64,000 bases of DNA from Mycolicibacterium goodii (GCF_022370755.2 NZ_CP092364.2:2914001-2978000), one strand, 5' to 3'; positions 17,290-26,539 are shown, counted from the stretch's first letter. Translations and numbers: made by a program. Notes: generated by a model not told the origin, from the letters alone.

Positions 17290-18858
17290 ATGCCCGACCA
17301 AAGGTCTGAGTCCGGCCGGTTCGACATCGTGGTCGATGTGCTGGTGGCAGGTTCCGGTGGCGGAGTGGCCGGTGCGTATACCGCTGCCCGGGAGGGTCTT
17401 TCGGTACTGCTGGTAGAGGCCACCGACAAGTTCGGCGGCACCACGGCGTACTCCGGTGGTGGCGGCATGTGGTTTCCCTGCAACCCGGTGCTCGAACGGG
17501 CCGGAACCGACGACACCCTCGACGAGGCGTTGAAGTACTTCCACGCTGTCGTCGGCGACCGGACTCCGCGGGATCTGCAGGACGCCTACGTGATCGGCGG
17601 GGCCGCCTTCATCGCCTATCTCGAGCAGGATCACAGTTTCGAGTTCGCCGTGCTGCCCTGGCCGGACTACTACGGTTCGGTGCCGGGCGCCCGCAACGAC
17701 GGGTACCGCCACATCGTCCCGAAACCGCTGCCCGACAGCGCTTTGGGCCCGTACCGAGGGTGGGTGCGGGGCCCACTCGACACCGAACGCCTCGGCGCGC
17801 CCGCACCCGACACGCTGAGCGGCGGCCGCGCACTCGTCGGCCGGTTCCTGGCCGCCCTGGACAAGCTCCCCAACGCCGACTGTTGGCGTGAGGCCCCGCT
17901 GACCGAGCTGATCGCCGACGGTGGCCGGGTGCTCGGCGCCATCGTGGAACGCGGCGGTGAGCGTCTACGCGTGTGCGCCCGGCGAGGGGTGCTGCTGGCG
18001 TCCGGCGGATTCGAGCAGAACGCCGACATGCGTAGCCGTTACGGAGTGCCGGGCCGCGCTGCAGACACCATGGGTGGCCCGGGCAGCACAGGTGCCGCCC
18101 ACCGCGCGGCGATGGCGGTGGGTGCGGATGTCGACCTGATGGATCAGGCGTGGTGGTCACCGGGCCTGACACACCCCGACGGCCGTTCCGCGTTCGCGCT
18201 GTGGTTCACCGGCGGCATCTTCGTCGACCAGGACGGTAGGCGGTTCGTCAATGAATCCGCGCCGTACGACCGGTTGGGTCGTGAGGTGATCCAGCGACTC
18301 GAATCGGGGCACCTGAGACTGCCGTACTGGATGGTGTACGACAGCCGGGCCGGTGATGTGCCGCCGATCGGCGCCACCAACGTGTCGATGGTCGATCCGG
18401 CCGAGTACCGTGCGGCGGGACTCTGGCGTTCTGCCCAGACGATTTCGGGTCTCGCGGAAGAGATCGGTGTTCCCGCCGACGCTCTCGAAGCCACCATCCA
18501 GCGCTTCAACAAGATGGCCGCCAGCGGCCACGACGACGACTTCGGCCGCGGCGACGAGGCATACGACCGGGTGTTCACCGGCGGGGCCTCGCCGCTGGTT
18601 CCGATCGACACGCCGCCCTACCATGCGGCCGCCTTCGGACTGTCCGATCTCGGGACGAAAGGCGGACTACGCACCGACGCCCGCGCCCGCGTCCTCGGGC
18701 GCGACGGCGAGCCGATTCCGGGCCTGTACGCCGCCGGCAACACCATGGCCGCCGTGAGCGGTACGACCTACCCCGGCGGCGGCAATCCGATCGGGGCGTC
18801 GATGCTGTTCAGTCACTTCGCGGCGCTCGACATGGCGACGGAAGTCACCACGGCGTGA
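17290..18858 (+). CDS. 3-ketosteroid delta-1-dehydrogenase family flavoprotein (KstD-like), second copy
   Basis: A 522-residue FAD-dependent dehydrogenase with an excellent ribosome site (AAGGAGGAG before the ATG). The FAD motif VAGSGGGVAGAYTAA is near residue 20 and GGTTAYSGGGGMWFP near 50. The active-site signature TYPGGG lies near residue 494, followed by GNPIGASMLFS. The preceding segment LGTKGGLRTDARARVL matches the other KstD-like protein, yet overall the two differ enough to suggest distinct substrates. The stop overlaps the start of a thioesterase gene (GTGA). Regulation by the divergent PadR gene is inferred. Confidence 0.85.
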   Translation: MPDQRSESGRFDIVVDVLVAGSGGGVAGAYTAAREGLSVLLVEATDKFGGTTAYSGGGGMWFPCNPVLERAGTDDTLDEALKYFHAVVGDRTPRDLQDAYVIGGAAFIAYLEQDHSFEFAVLPWPDYYGSVPGARNDGYRHIVPKPLPDSALGPYRGWVRGPLDTERLGAPAPDTLSGGRALVGRFLAALDKLPNADCWREAPLTELIADGGRVLGAIVERGGERLRVCARRGVLLASGGFEQNADMRSRYGVPGRAADTMGGPGSTGAAHRAAMAVGADVDLMDQAWWSPGLTHPDGRSAFALWFTGGIFVDQDGRRFVNESAPYDRLGREVIQRLESGHLRLPYWMVYDSRAGDVPPIGATNVSMVDPAEYRAAGLWRSAQTISGLAEEIGVPADALEATIQRFNKMAASGHDDDFGRGDEAYDRVFTGGASPLVPIDTPPYHAAAFGLSDLGTKGGLRTDARARVLGRDGEPIPGLYAAGNTMAAVSGTTYPGGGNPIGASMLFSHFAALDMATEVTTA

Positions 18859-19466
18859 GCGATCCGATCCCGGATGCCGAGGCCGAACACGATCGCGCGC
18901 TGTACGAGCCGTTGACACAGAGCGTGCGCCACCTGGTCGACCTGACGATCCGCAGTGAGGCCGACGACGACGCCGTGCGTCGAGCACATGAACTCATCGA
19001 CGAGGCCGCCGCCTTGCTCGGCTCCCGTGTGACACCCGGTTCGTTCGGGGTACGCACCGACGCCGCAGGTCACCCCATGCCGTGGGGCAACGTGGCCATC
19101 GGGTTGCGCAACCCCATCGCCCCGCCACTGGACGTACGCCGGGACGCCGACGGACGCGCGACAGCCGACCTGGTGCTCGGCGCGCCGTATGAGGGACCGC
19201 CCGGTCAGGTGCACGGCGGGGTGTGTGCATTGGTGCTCGATCACGTGCTCGGCGCCACCGCGCATCACCGTCACCAGACGGCGTTCACCGGCACCCTCAC
19301 GATCCGCTATGTGCGGCCCACCTGGCTGGGTCCGCTGCGGGCCGAGGCGTGGGTCGACCGGGAAGAGGGCTCGAAAACCTTTGCCGTAGGCCACCTTCTC
19401 GGACCCGACGGCGAGGTCACCGCGCACGCGGAAGGCGTTTTCATCCGCCCCAGATCGGCCCGCTGA
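18855..19466 (+). CDS. Hotdog-fold acyl-CoA thioesterase (PaaI-like)
   Basis: A 203-residue protein starting at a GTG that overlaps the upstream stop. The C-terminal half has the hotdog signature GQVHGGVCALVLDHVLG near residues 117-133, followed by TGTLTIRYVRPTWLGPL, as in PaaI/YbgC-type thioesterases. The N-terminal 80 residues are helical and charged. It would hydrolyse a CoA thioester, perhaps recycling CoA from a dead-end steroid intermediate. Translational coupling to the KstD-like gene supports a role in the same pathway. Its TGA is directly adjacent to the stop of the convergent Mce-associated gene. Confidence 0.85.
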   Translation: MSDPIPDAEAEHDRALYEPLTQSVRHLVDLTIRSEADDDAVRRAHELIDEAAALLGSRVTPGSFGVRTDAAGHPMPWGNVAIGLRNPIAPPLDVRRDADGRATADLVLGAPYEGPPGQVHGGVCALVLDHVLGATAHHRHQTAFTGTLTIRYVRPTWLGPLRAEAWVDREEGSKTFAVGHLLGPDGEVTAHAEGVFIRPRSAR

Positions 19467-20066
19467 TCATACCGGGTCGAACGCCGAGATCAGCCAGTTC
19501 CCACCGACTTTGGTCATGCTGACCACCACGCTGCTGGCTGTGAGTGACCGGTCGGGCCGTTCCTTGCTGGAGGTCTCCTGGTTGAGGAACACCAGAACCT
19601 TCGCCGAATCGGGGCGGATCTCCATCATGCCCGCCCGCGCGACCCGCGCAGTGGCCGTGATCCCCTTCTGCTGCACCGCTGGTGCCACCACATCGGAGGT
19701 GAACTTCCCGTAGTAGGTCAAGAAGTCCCCGGTCATCTTCGACCGTGCGGCGGCGAGATCCGCCTCCAATGTGTCCGGGGCGTACGACAACAGCGCGACG
19801 GTGCCGGTGGATGCGGCGGCGACGACCTCGTCGACAGCCTTCGTATCGGTCTGCCGATCGATGCGGTACTGCGTGAGGTACAGCACCGTCACCAGTGCCG
19901 CCGACGACACGAGCAGGCCCACCACGACGATCGCCCGCCAGCGTGCGCCGCAGGCCCGCGCGCCACGCCTGAGCCGATTGTCCGTACCGGCTTCGACACC
20001 GGTATCGACATTGGCATCGGCATCGGCATCGACGTCGGTTGTAGTGATCGTTTCCTCGACCGTCAT
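19467..20066 (-). CDS. Mce-associated membrane protein
   Basis: A 199-residue protein: an acidic, low-complexity N-terminus (DVDADADANVDTGVE), one membrane helix near residues 47-68 (AIVVVGLLVSSAALVTVLYL), then an extracytoplasmic domain with a family pattern (ARSKMTGDFLTYYGKF, ending GNWLISAFDPV). Mce-associated (Mas) proteins are thought to stabilise Mce complexes. The start ATG overlaps the stop of the other Mas gene (ATGA), so the two are co-translated. Both lie downstream of mceF in the same orientation, separated from it by small secreted-protein genes. Confidence 0.85.
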   Translation of the reverse strand: MTVEETITTTDVDADADANVDTGVEAGTDNRLRRGARACGARWRAIVVVGLLVSSAALVTVLYLTQYRIDRQTDTKAVDEVVAAASTGTVALLSYAPDTLEADLAAARSKMTGDFLTYYGKFTSDVVAPAVQQKGITATARVARAGMMEIRPDSAKVLVFLNQETSSKERPDRSLTASSVVVSMTKVGGNWLISAFDPV

Positions 20067-20737
20067 GGCACGAACTCCACCTTCGCCATCTTGATCTGGT
20101 CCCCGTCGCGCCGCAGGTCCACGCTCAGGCGCCAGTTCCGCGGCGAATCCTTGGCGCCCTCGGCGTTGGTGACCGTCGACGAGACCGTCACCAACACGAC
20201 GGCCGCATCGTCGGTCATCGATTCGACGGCAGCAGCGGTGGCCGTGGCCTCGGTGGTGACCTTGGCGTCCTTTGCCAGCCTGACGAAATCCTCTGAGGCG
20301 CGGGTGAATTCGTCCCGGAACTCTCCGGTGGAATTGTCGATGATGCGTTGCACGTCGCCGTCGGCGTTGTTGTGGTCGATCGACATCAGACTGACGGCCA
20401 CCTGGCGCGCCGCCGCGGTGTACTCGGCACGCATGCGCTCGCTGTGTACGGTCTTCCGATGATCCCAGGTGAGGTATCCGCCGACGGTGAGCAGAGCGGC
20501 CGTGCACAGCAGTGCGACGGCCGCGGCCACCGTCGTCCACCTGGGCCGCGACAGGCGCACCCGAAAACGACCTGGGCGGCCGCGGGCCGGCTCTGTCGCG
20601 GCACCCGCCTGCTGCCGCAGCCGTGACGCGCGTTCGCGTGCCGCCGCGGCCGCCGATTCGGCTTCGGCCGCTTCGGCTTCGGCTTTCTCGGCGAGCAGGT
20701 CCGCATCGGTGCCGGCTCGTTCAGTGGTGCTCAGCAA
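20063..20737 (-). CDS. Mce-associated membrane protein, with TTG start
   Basis: A 224-residue protein with an Ala/Glu-rich cytoplasmic N-terminus that probably forms a coiled coil (ADLLAEKAEAEAAEAE, residues 11-45), one membrane helix near 68-90 and an outer domain resembling the neighbouring Mas protein (NSTGEFRDEFTRASEDF; ending AKVEFVP). I chose the TTG at 20737 because GGAGGG lies seven bases upstream and no ATG or GTG suits better. Its last bases overlap the start of the next Mas gene. It probably supports the Mce transporter encoded upstream. Confidence 0.82.
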   Translation of the reverse strand: MLSTTERAGTDADLLAEKAEAEAAEAESAAAAARERASRLRQQAGAATEPARGRPGRFRVRLSRPRWTTVAAAVALLCTAALLTVGGYLTWDHRKTVHSERMRAEYTAAARQVAVSLMSIDHNNADGDVQRIIDNSTGEFRDEFTRASEDFVRLAKDAKVTTEATATAAAVESMTDDAAVVLVTVSSTVTNAEGAKDSPRNWRLSVDLRRDGDQIKMAKVEFVP

Positions 20738-20852
20738 GAACGTTCCCTCCGTAGTGCGTCGGCCCACGGGCCGATGCGGCACGGTAAGCCGGGGCGAGCA
20801 CTCGTCGATGCGGCGGCTCCCACCCAGTGGGCACCGAGCACATTCGTCGACC

Positions 20853-20900
20853 GTGGGCCCTGTGCACGCTTTTCGGGCAGATTCCGTGCACGGGCCCCAC
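20853..20900 (-). terminator. Imperfect long hairpin, possible terminator
   Basis: Arms 20853-20868 and 20885-20900 match at 14 of 16 positions around a 16-base loop. The hairpin lies just past the stop of the minus-strand secreted-protein gene and before the Mas gene. It could end or attenuate that transcript. No U-tract follows. Confidence 0.45.
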
Positions 20901-20935
20901 GCTCGGGATATCAGCCGCGCGGCGTGGGGCAGCGA

Positions 20936-21337
20936 TCACCAGTGCCGGACCGCGCACAGCGCGCCCTTGGGTCCGTCCCCGGTCGCCACCACCACACCGT
21001 CCACCGTCAGCTCACAGTGGAACATCGGGGTCGCGGGGCCTCTGCCGCTGGTGGCCGACACCATCGCCCACCGGTCCGGATCGGCCAGCTGCACGGTCAA
21101 CACCCACGGCGCGCCGGGTCCCACCTCGACCTCGGCCTTCGGGCTGAAAACGTACGGATTGTGGCTGTAGTCCGCCCAGTTCGGCGGATCGGTCTCGCGG
21201 TAGTAGATGTCCGCCCGGGTCGGCGTCTGGGCGGTCACCGTGTACGTGACCTGGTGAAGCGGCGACGGATCAGCGTGTGCGGGGACCGCCAGGCACATCA
21301 CCGCGGCGACCGACCCGGTCGCGAGCACCACCCGCAT
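20936..21337 (-). CDS. Small secreted protein, possibly MmpS-like fold
   Basis: A 133-residue protein with a signal peptide (MRVVLATGSVAAVMCLAVPAHA, cleavage after AHA). The mature part (HQVTYTVTAQTPTRADIYY at its start, then WVLTVQLADPDRW and FHCELTVDGVVVATG) recalls the beta-rich C-terminal domain of MmpS proteins, but there is no membrane anchor beyond the signal. The start ATG overlaps the upstream stop (TGATG), so it is coupled to another secreted protein. Proximity to mce genes suggests an envelope lipid-handling role, which is inference. Confidence 0.7.
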   Translation of the reverse strand: MRVVLATGSVAAVMCLAVPAHADPSPLHQVTYTVTAQTPTRADIYYRETDPPNWADYSHNPYVFSPKAEVEVGPGAPWVLTVQLADPDRWAMVSATSGRGPATPMFHCELTVDGVVVATGDGPKGALCAVRHW

Positions 21338-21729
21338 CAGTTGCCTCTGTCCCACAGCGGGGCCCCGTCGTGCGATTGGCAGCTCAGGAACAATCCGTCG
21401 GGGGCCTGGGCCACCCAGTGCTCGTAGCCCGCACAGCTCGTCCCGAACTCCTTCACACCGGCCATCTGTGGCGACCGGAAGTACCGCGGCTCGTACCGGC
21501 GCGGTGAACCGCAGAAGACAAGCCGGCCCCAGGAGGTCGTGCCGAAGACGTGGTAGGCGGTATCCGCACACGGCGCGCCCAGCACCACGTTCGGTGTGAT
21601 GCCGGGAACGCAGGACGGTTCGTCACAGCTGTCGGCGTACGCCGGTTGCGCCGACATCACCGTCATTCCTGCCGAGACGATGGACAGCACGGTCATCGCC
21701 GCCACCACAGTCGATCGCACGGGCAGCAC
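21337..21729 (-). CDS. Small secreted Cys-containing protein
   Basis: A protein of about 130 residues with an N-terminal signal (VVAAMTVLSIVSAGMTVMSA, then AYA cleavage). The mature domain has six cysteines (DSCDEPSC, APCADTAY, LVFCGSP, TSCAGYEHW, LSCQSHDG), consistent with disulfides outside the membrane. The start is uncertain: a GTG at 21729 or the ATG at 21696 are both possible and neither has a good ribosome site. It is coupled to the next gene by TGATG. I do not recognise the family; it looks mycobacterial and envelope-associated. Confidence 0.65.
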   Translation of the reverse strand: MLPVRSTVVAAMTVLSIVSAGMTVMSAQPAYADSCDEPSCVPGITPNVVLGAPCADTAYHVFGTTSWGRLVFCGSPRRYEPRYFRSPQMAGVKEFGTSCAGYEHWVAQAPDGLFLSCQSHDGAPLWDRGN

Positions 21730-21855
21730 TGTGACACGGCGACATCCGCGAAACCATCCGCGCGTCCGCTCAGTGGGCGCTCCCCCGCCCGGCACCGCGA
21801 CCCGTTGTTACCTTCGGCCCGATCTGGACTGGCCGCGGCGCACGAGGAGTAGGCG

Positions 21856-22368
21856 ATGATGCGTGTATCCCGGGTATCGATCGTGGCGGCCACCGCCGCC
21901 GCGAGCTGCTTCGGTGTGGCGACCAGCGCACCCGCCGCGGCAGACAACGACTGGGGCCTCAACGGCACGTACGTCGCGACCTCCAACGGTGAGTGGGCGC
22001 GCAAGAACGACGTGTTCTACGAGCAGGTCAGCCTGCGCAGCACCTGGACCATCAGCACGCAGTGCAGCTACCCCGGCGAATGCACCGGCACGGTGCACAG
22101 CGAATGGGGCTGGACCGCTCCGATCTACCAGAAGAGCGGGATGTGGTACGTCAAACACACCATCCCCGACTGGGTTCCGTGCCCGGACGGCACCGCCGCA
22201 CCCGGGCTTCAGGTGTTCCGGTTCAAGCCGATGACGCCCAATGGCGGGATGTCCGACCCGACGTCGACGACGCTGGTGGGTGAGGACATCACCACCGGTG
22301 TGAGCGGCGCCTGCGGCGTGAACAAGCCCGTGTACATCACGATGCCGTTCAAACTGGTCAAGGCCTGA
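21856..22368 (+). CDS. Secreted conserved hypothetical protein
   Basis: A 170-residue protein with a clear signal peptide (residues 1-30, ending APAAADN). The mature part starts NDWGLNGTYVATSNGEWA and includes WTISTQCSYPGECTG and HSEWGWTAP, giving a tryptophan-rich beta domain with several cysteines. It is on the strand opposite to mceF and its stop is nine bases from the mceF stop. Related secreted proteins accompany other mycobacterial loci, but I cannot assign a function. Confidence 0.75.
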   Translation: MMRVSRVSIVAATAAASCFGVATSAPAAADNDWGLNGTYVATSNGEWARKNDVFYEQVSLRSTWTISTQCSYPGECTGTVHSEWGWTAPIYQKSGMWYVKHTIPDWVPCPDGTAAPGLQVFRFKPMTPNGGMSDPTSTTLVGEDITTGVSGACGVNKPVYITMPFKLVKA

Positions 22369-22377
22369 TCCACCGGA

Positions 22378-23865
22378 TCACCTGGGGAGCAGGTCTTCCC
22401 AGTTCTGCGCGCCCGGCGTCGCCAGATCCGCTTGGTGCCGCACCTGGCCGTCAGGCGTCGCGTACCGCCCCGTCTCAGGGTCATAGGTGGCAATCGCGAC
22501 CGAGGGACCGTCACCTGCGGTGTGGGCACTGGGCGCCACCGGCAACGCGCCGCCGTCGACAGGTGTTCCCTCGACCGGGCCGTAGATCTGGTCGTCCAGC
22601 GTGACCCGGTCATCCGGCGGCACGCCCTGGGCGATCAGGTTGGGATCGATCGGGTACGGACCCGTCACGTGCTGACGCATCGCGAGCGGTTCGAAAGGCC
22701 GGTCGCTCTCACAGATCTCGACCGTCGGAGCCCGCTTGCCCGGTTGTCCCATGCAGGGGAAGTTCCTCGCGCCGCGCACACCGATCGGTGAGTCCTGCGG
22801 AAGTTTGCAGTACAGCCCGTCCGGGGTGTCGACATCGGTCAGATCGGCCGGTGACCGCCACTCCGAGGGCGGCAGGAACCCGACCGTGCACGCCGGAGGA
22901 TCGCCGAGGGTCAGGCTGAACTCCGACAGCGCCATGCCGGTCGGATTGTTCAGCGACGAACCGTAGGACTGGGTGGCCGCCAGGTACGGCGGTAGCAGCA
23001 CCAGGAGTTGTTCGATCGACGGGTTGTAGGTCACCCCGATCTGTCCGACCGTGACCAGGTTGGCCAGTAGCACCGGCAGCGTCGGCTTGACCTGGTCCAG
23101 CAGTCTCGCCGCCTCGTCGGCCGCGCCCGAACCGGTTTGCACGATGGTGCGGATCTGTGGATCATCATCGGCCACCTGCCGGGTGATGCCGGCGAGGCTG
23201 CGCGCCCAGGTGCGGATCGCATCGACACTCGCGGCCTGACCGTCGAGCAGTGGCCTGCTGTCGTCGATCAGGGTGCGTGTGGTGTCGGCAGACGCGTGCA
23301 GGTCGGATGCGAGCCGCGCCGAGGAATCGAACAGTGCGCCCAGTTCGTGCCCGGATCCGTTGAGGGCTTTGAAGGATTCATCGAGCAGGCCGCCGAGCTG
23401 ACCCGACGGGATGCTGTCGACCAGGGCGCTCATCTGATCGAGCATCGGCCCCACCTTCTGCGGAACCGAGGTGTTCGCAGCCGTGATGACCGAGCCGTCC
23501 TGCAGATACGGCGCGTTGTCGGTCCGGGGCCGCAGGTCGACATACTGCTCACCGACCGCGGACACGCTGCGGACGTCCGCCTGCAGGTCGGCCGGAACCC
23601 TGGGGGACGTCTGCAGCGACAGCGTGGCGAGCGCCCCGGAACGCGTGGGACGCACGTCGGTCACCTTGCCCACCTCGATGCCGCGGTAGGTGACGTTGGA
23701 GAACCGGTACAGCCCGCCGGTGGACGGCAACTCCAATGTCACGGTGATGCGGCCGATTCCGAACAGCACGGGCGCCTGCAGGTAGCTGAACACCATCATC
23801 GCCAACGCCACCACCGAGGTGATGGTGAAGATGATCAGCTGGGTGCGGATGAACCGGGTGATCAT
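22378..23865 (-). CDS. mceF: Mce family protein MceF
   Basis: A 495-residue Mce protein, the last of six substrate-conduit subunits. An N-terminal membrane helix (LIIFTITSVVALAMMVFSYL) precedes the Mce/MlaD domain (GLYRFSNVTYRGIEVGKVTDV, near residues 50-70). A long helical region follows, then a Pro-rich C-terminal part from about residue 300. In the family model, MceA-F subunits form a tube across the periplasm that passes lipids to the YrbE permeases. The ATG overlaps the mceE stop. It ends the co-oriented eight-gene operon. Confidence 0.92.
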   Translation of the reverse strand: MITRFIRTQLIIFTITSVVALAMMVFSYLQAPVLFGIGRITVTLELPSTGGLYRFSNVTYRGIEVGKVTDVRPTRSGALATLSLQTSPRVPADLQADVRSVSAVGEQYVDLRPRTDNAPYLQDGSVITAANTSVPQKVGPMLDQMSALVDSIPSGQLGGLLDESFKALNGSGHELGALFDSSARLASDLHASADTTRTLIDDSRPLLDGQAASVDAIRTWARSLAGITRQVADDDPQIRTIVQTGSGAADEAARLLDQVKPTLPVLLANLVTVGQIGVTYNPSIEQLLVLLPPYLAATQSYGSSLNNPTGMALSEFSLTLGDPPACTVGFLPPSEWRSPADLTDVDTPDGLYCKLPQDSPIGVRGARNFPCMGQPGKRAPTVEICESDRPFEPLAMRQHVTGPYPIDPNLIAQGVPPDDRVTLDDQIYGPVEGTPVDGGALPVAPSAHTAGDGPSVAIATYDPETGRYATPDGQVRHQADLATPGAQNWEDLLPR

Positions 23866-25082
23866 CAGTTGCCTCCCTCTGCGGCCGGCGGCGCCGGTGC
23901 CACATTCCCCGCGGTCCCCCGGTCACCCGCTCCGTCGATCGTCGGCGGGAACGGCGCCAACTCGGTGGGCTTGGGGGTGACCGGGGCCTTGAGGGGATCC
24001 AGCGTGTACGACGAGTACCACGGGTCGCCGGGTGCCGGCACCAGTGAGGCTCCCGGCTGTCCCCACCGGGTGCCGAGCAGGATGCCGCTCTTCAGACGCG
24101 GGATGGTGAAGTCGAAAACGATGAACTGGTTCATGAAGTCGCCGCGGATGCCGCGGTCGATGAAGTCCTGCGTGTAGGGATACGTCGGAAGGTACGACAG
24201 TGCCGTGACCAGATCCGGGCCCACGTCGGCCAGCGCCCGCACGGTCGGTTCGAGGTTCTTCAGATTGCGGACCAGATCGGCCTGCGAGTCGTTGATCAGC
24301 CGATGGGCGATGTCGCTGAACGCCCCCAGCTTGTTCATGGCGGTCGTGATCTGTGGTCGTTGTTCGGCCAGCACTTGGAGCGCGGGTGGGATCCGGTCGA
24401 GCGCCTCGGTGAGGATGCTGCGTTGCGCGGCGAAGGTGCCTGCCACGCGGTTCATCGCCGCGATGGTCGCGACGATGTTGTCGCGTTGGCTGTCGAGGAT
24501 GCCGACGACGTTGTTCATGCGGGTCAGCAGGTCTCGGATCTCGACCGCGCGCCCGTCGAGCGCCGCGCTGAAGTTGTGCACGATGTCCGCGATCTGCATC
24601 AGTCCCCCGCCGTTGACGACCAGCGACAACGACGACAGGGTCTGCTCGGTCGAGGGGTAGGTCGTCGATCGGCTCAGCGGTATCGTCGCGCCCGGTGCCA
24701 AGCTGCCCTCTGGCGGTGAGGCCACGGGCGGATCCAATGCCAGGTGCATCGACCCAAGCAGACTCGTCTGGCCGACGGTCGCGACGGCGTTGGCGGGTAC
24801 CACGACGTCGGGTCGCACGGACACCTCGACATCCGCGTGCCAGCCGTCCAGGGTCATCCTGCGGACCGCACCGACCACGACGTCGTCGATCATCACGGGC
24901 GAATTGGGCTCCAACGTACCGACGTTCGCGATCTGCACGTGGAAGGTGGCGGCATCGGATCCGGTGCCCACGGTGCCCGGCAGTGGTAACGAGTTGACAC
25001 CGTCGAACCTGCAGCCCGACACCGTGAGAACCGCGCAGCAGGCCACGGCGAGCCAACCGCGTGCGGACTTTCGTGGCTTCAC
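23865..25082 (-). CDS. mceE: Mce family lipoprotein MceE
   Basis: A 405-residue Mce protein starting at a GTG that overlaps the mceD stop (GTGA). The N-terminus is a lipoprotein signal: positive residues, hydrophobic stretch, then lipobox LTVSGC with the lipidated cysteine near residue 24. This is the usual feature of the E subunit (LprK/LprN type). The Mce/MlaD domain (FHVQIANVGTLEPNSPVM) follows, then helical repeats such as IVHNFSAALDGRAVEIRDLL. It is assumed to sit on the outer face of the inner membrane within the Mce complex. Confidence 0.92.
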   Translation of the reverse strand: MKPRKSARGWLAVACCAVLTVSGCRFDGVNSLPLPGTVGTGSDAATFHVQIANVGTLEPNSPVMIDDVVVGAVRRMTLDGWHADVEVSVRPDVVVPANAVATVGQTSLLGSMHLALDPPVASPPEGSLAPGATIPLSRSTTYPSTEQTLSSLSLVVNGGGLMQIADIVHNFSAALDGRAVEIRDLLTRMNNVVGILDSQRDNIVATIAAMNRVAGTFAAQRSILTEALDRIPPALQVLAEQRPQITTAMNKLGAFSDIAHRLINDSQADLVRNLKNLEPTVRALADVGPDLVTALSYLPTYPYTQDFIDRGIRGDFMNQFIVFDFTIPRLKSGILLGTRWGQPGASLVPAPGDPWYSSYTLDPLKAPVTPKPTELAPFPPTIDGAGDRGTAGNVAPAPPAAEGGN

Positions 25083-26539
25083 GGGGTCCCTCCCGGTGCT
25101 GGTGGCGCAGTGGCCATCTCGGCAGGTAACAGCAGGTCCTCCAGAGTCGACGGCGGCGGCGAGGTGGCGGGTGGGATCGGCGCGCCCGGGTACAGTGCGG
25201 GATGGCGTTCGGCCGGAAGTCCGTTCGGGGTGTATGCGCCTGGAGGCTGGGGCGGGTCGGTCCATCCCGCGGGCGGCGGCACGTCACCGGCGCCGGTGTA
25301 GGCCGATACGGCCGGCGGCAATTCGGCGGGGGCCGAGGGTGTTCCGCCTGCGCCGGGAGCCAGGCCCGGCTCGGAGTAGATCACGTTCTTGGGCGCTGGT
25401 CCCAGATAGGCGTTGAACGGCATCGGCAGGTAGTTGAAGTTCATCAACCGCAGCGCCGGCCCCAGGTACTGTGCGCAGGCCTTGGCCGATTCTTCGGAGG
25501 TGACGTTCTCGACGGCACCGATGGCAGAGCAGATCACCGCCACCGGATTGGCGAAGTTGTTCATGGCGAACGACCCTCGCGGTCCCCCGGTGTCGGGGTT
25601 GTAGATGTTGTAGCCGTTCACCAACGCGTTGGGTGCGGCATGCAGCACGTTCTTGACCACGGTGCTGTTGTCGGACAACACCTTCGTCACCTCTGCCAGT
25701 CGTTGGATCTGCTCGGCTGTCTGATCGCGGGTACCGGAGATGAACCGCTGGACCAGGCCGACGGCTTCGGACAGGTCTTTGACCGCGGCGTCCAGATCTG
25801 ACCGGCTGCCGTCGATGACGCTGGTGACATCGGCCAGGCTTCCCTGGAACTGCACGATCTGGGCGTTGCTGTCGCGCAACGCCGTGACGAAGGTCTGCAG
25901 GTTCTGCAGGGTCTCGACGATGTTCCCGCTGCCCTCTCCGAGGATCCGGCCCACCTCCGACAGCTGTGCGATGGTGGTGCGCAGCTTGTCTCCGTTGCCT
26001 GCCATGGCATTGGCGGTGCTGTCGATGAACCGGCCCAGCGACGTTTCCGACACACCGTTGGCAGGCCCGAGGTCGGTTGCCAGGCGGGTCAATTGCTCCT
26101 TGACCTCGTCCCACTCCACCGGCACGGCGGTGCGGTCGACGCCGATCTCGGCGCCGTCGGACATGAGCGGGCCATCCGCGCCGTCGACCCCGTACGGCGG
26201 CGTCAACTGGACATACCGCGCCGACACCAGGTTCTGGGCGACGATGATCGCCTTGGCATCTGCCGGGATCGGCACATCGCGCTGCACCTCAAGCGTCATC
26301 TTCGCCGTCGTGCCTGCGGCATCGATGGCCTTGATGTTGCCGACCTTGACGCCGGCAACGCGGACCTCGTCGCCCGGATAGATCGCGGTCGCCGAGGTGA
26401 AGTAGGCGACGATCGTCTTGGGGCCGAAATGTTTCTGGTACAAGACGACCCCGCAACCGGCAGCAGCCAGCGCCACCAGTGTGACGAGCAGGAATCGCGT
26501 GAGCCGCGGAGTGATCCGCCATGAGGCGCGCATCGTCAT
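25079..26539 (-). CDS. mceD: Mce family protein MceD
   Basis: A 486-residue Mce protein with an N-terminal membrane helix (TRFLLVTLVALAAAGCGVVL), the Mce/MlaD domain (YPGDEVRVAGVKVGNIKAI near residue 55), a helical central region and a strongly Pro-rich tail from about residue 395. The Cys in AAGCG resembles a lipobox but lies inside a longer hydrophobic segment, so lipidation is doubtful. Start and stop overlap mceC and mceE by ATGA and GTGA. Confidence 0.92.
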   Translation of the reverse strand: MTMRASWRITPRLTRFLLVTLVALAAAGCGVVLYQKHFGPKTIVAYFTSATAIYPGDEVRVAGVKVGNIKAIDAAGTTAKMTLEVQRDVPIPADAKAIIVAQNLVSARYVQLTPPYGVDGADGPLMSDGAEIGVDRTAVPVEWDEVKEQLTRLATDLGPANGVSETSLGRFIDSTANAMAGNGDKLRTTIAQLSEVGRILGEGSGNIVETLQNLQTFVTALRDSNAQIVQFQGSLADVTSVIDGSRSDLDAAVKDLSEAVGLVQRFISGTRDQTAEQIQRLAEVTKVLSDNSTVVKNVLHAAPNALVNGYNIYNPDTGGPRGSFAMNNFANPVAVICSAIGAVENVTSEESAKACAQYLGPALRLMNFNYLPMPFNAYLGPAPKNVIYSEPGLAPGAGGTPSAPAELPPAVSAYTGAGDVPPPAGWTDPPQPPGAYTPNGLPAERHPALYPGAPIPPATSPPPSTLEDLLLPAEMATAPPAPGGTP

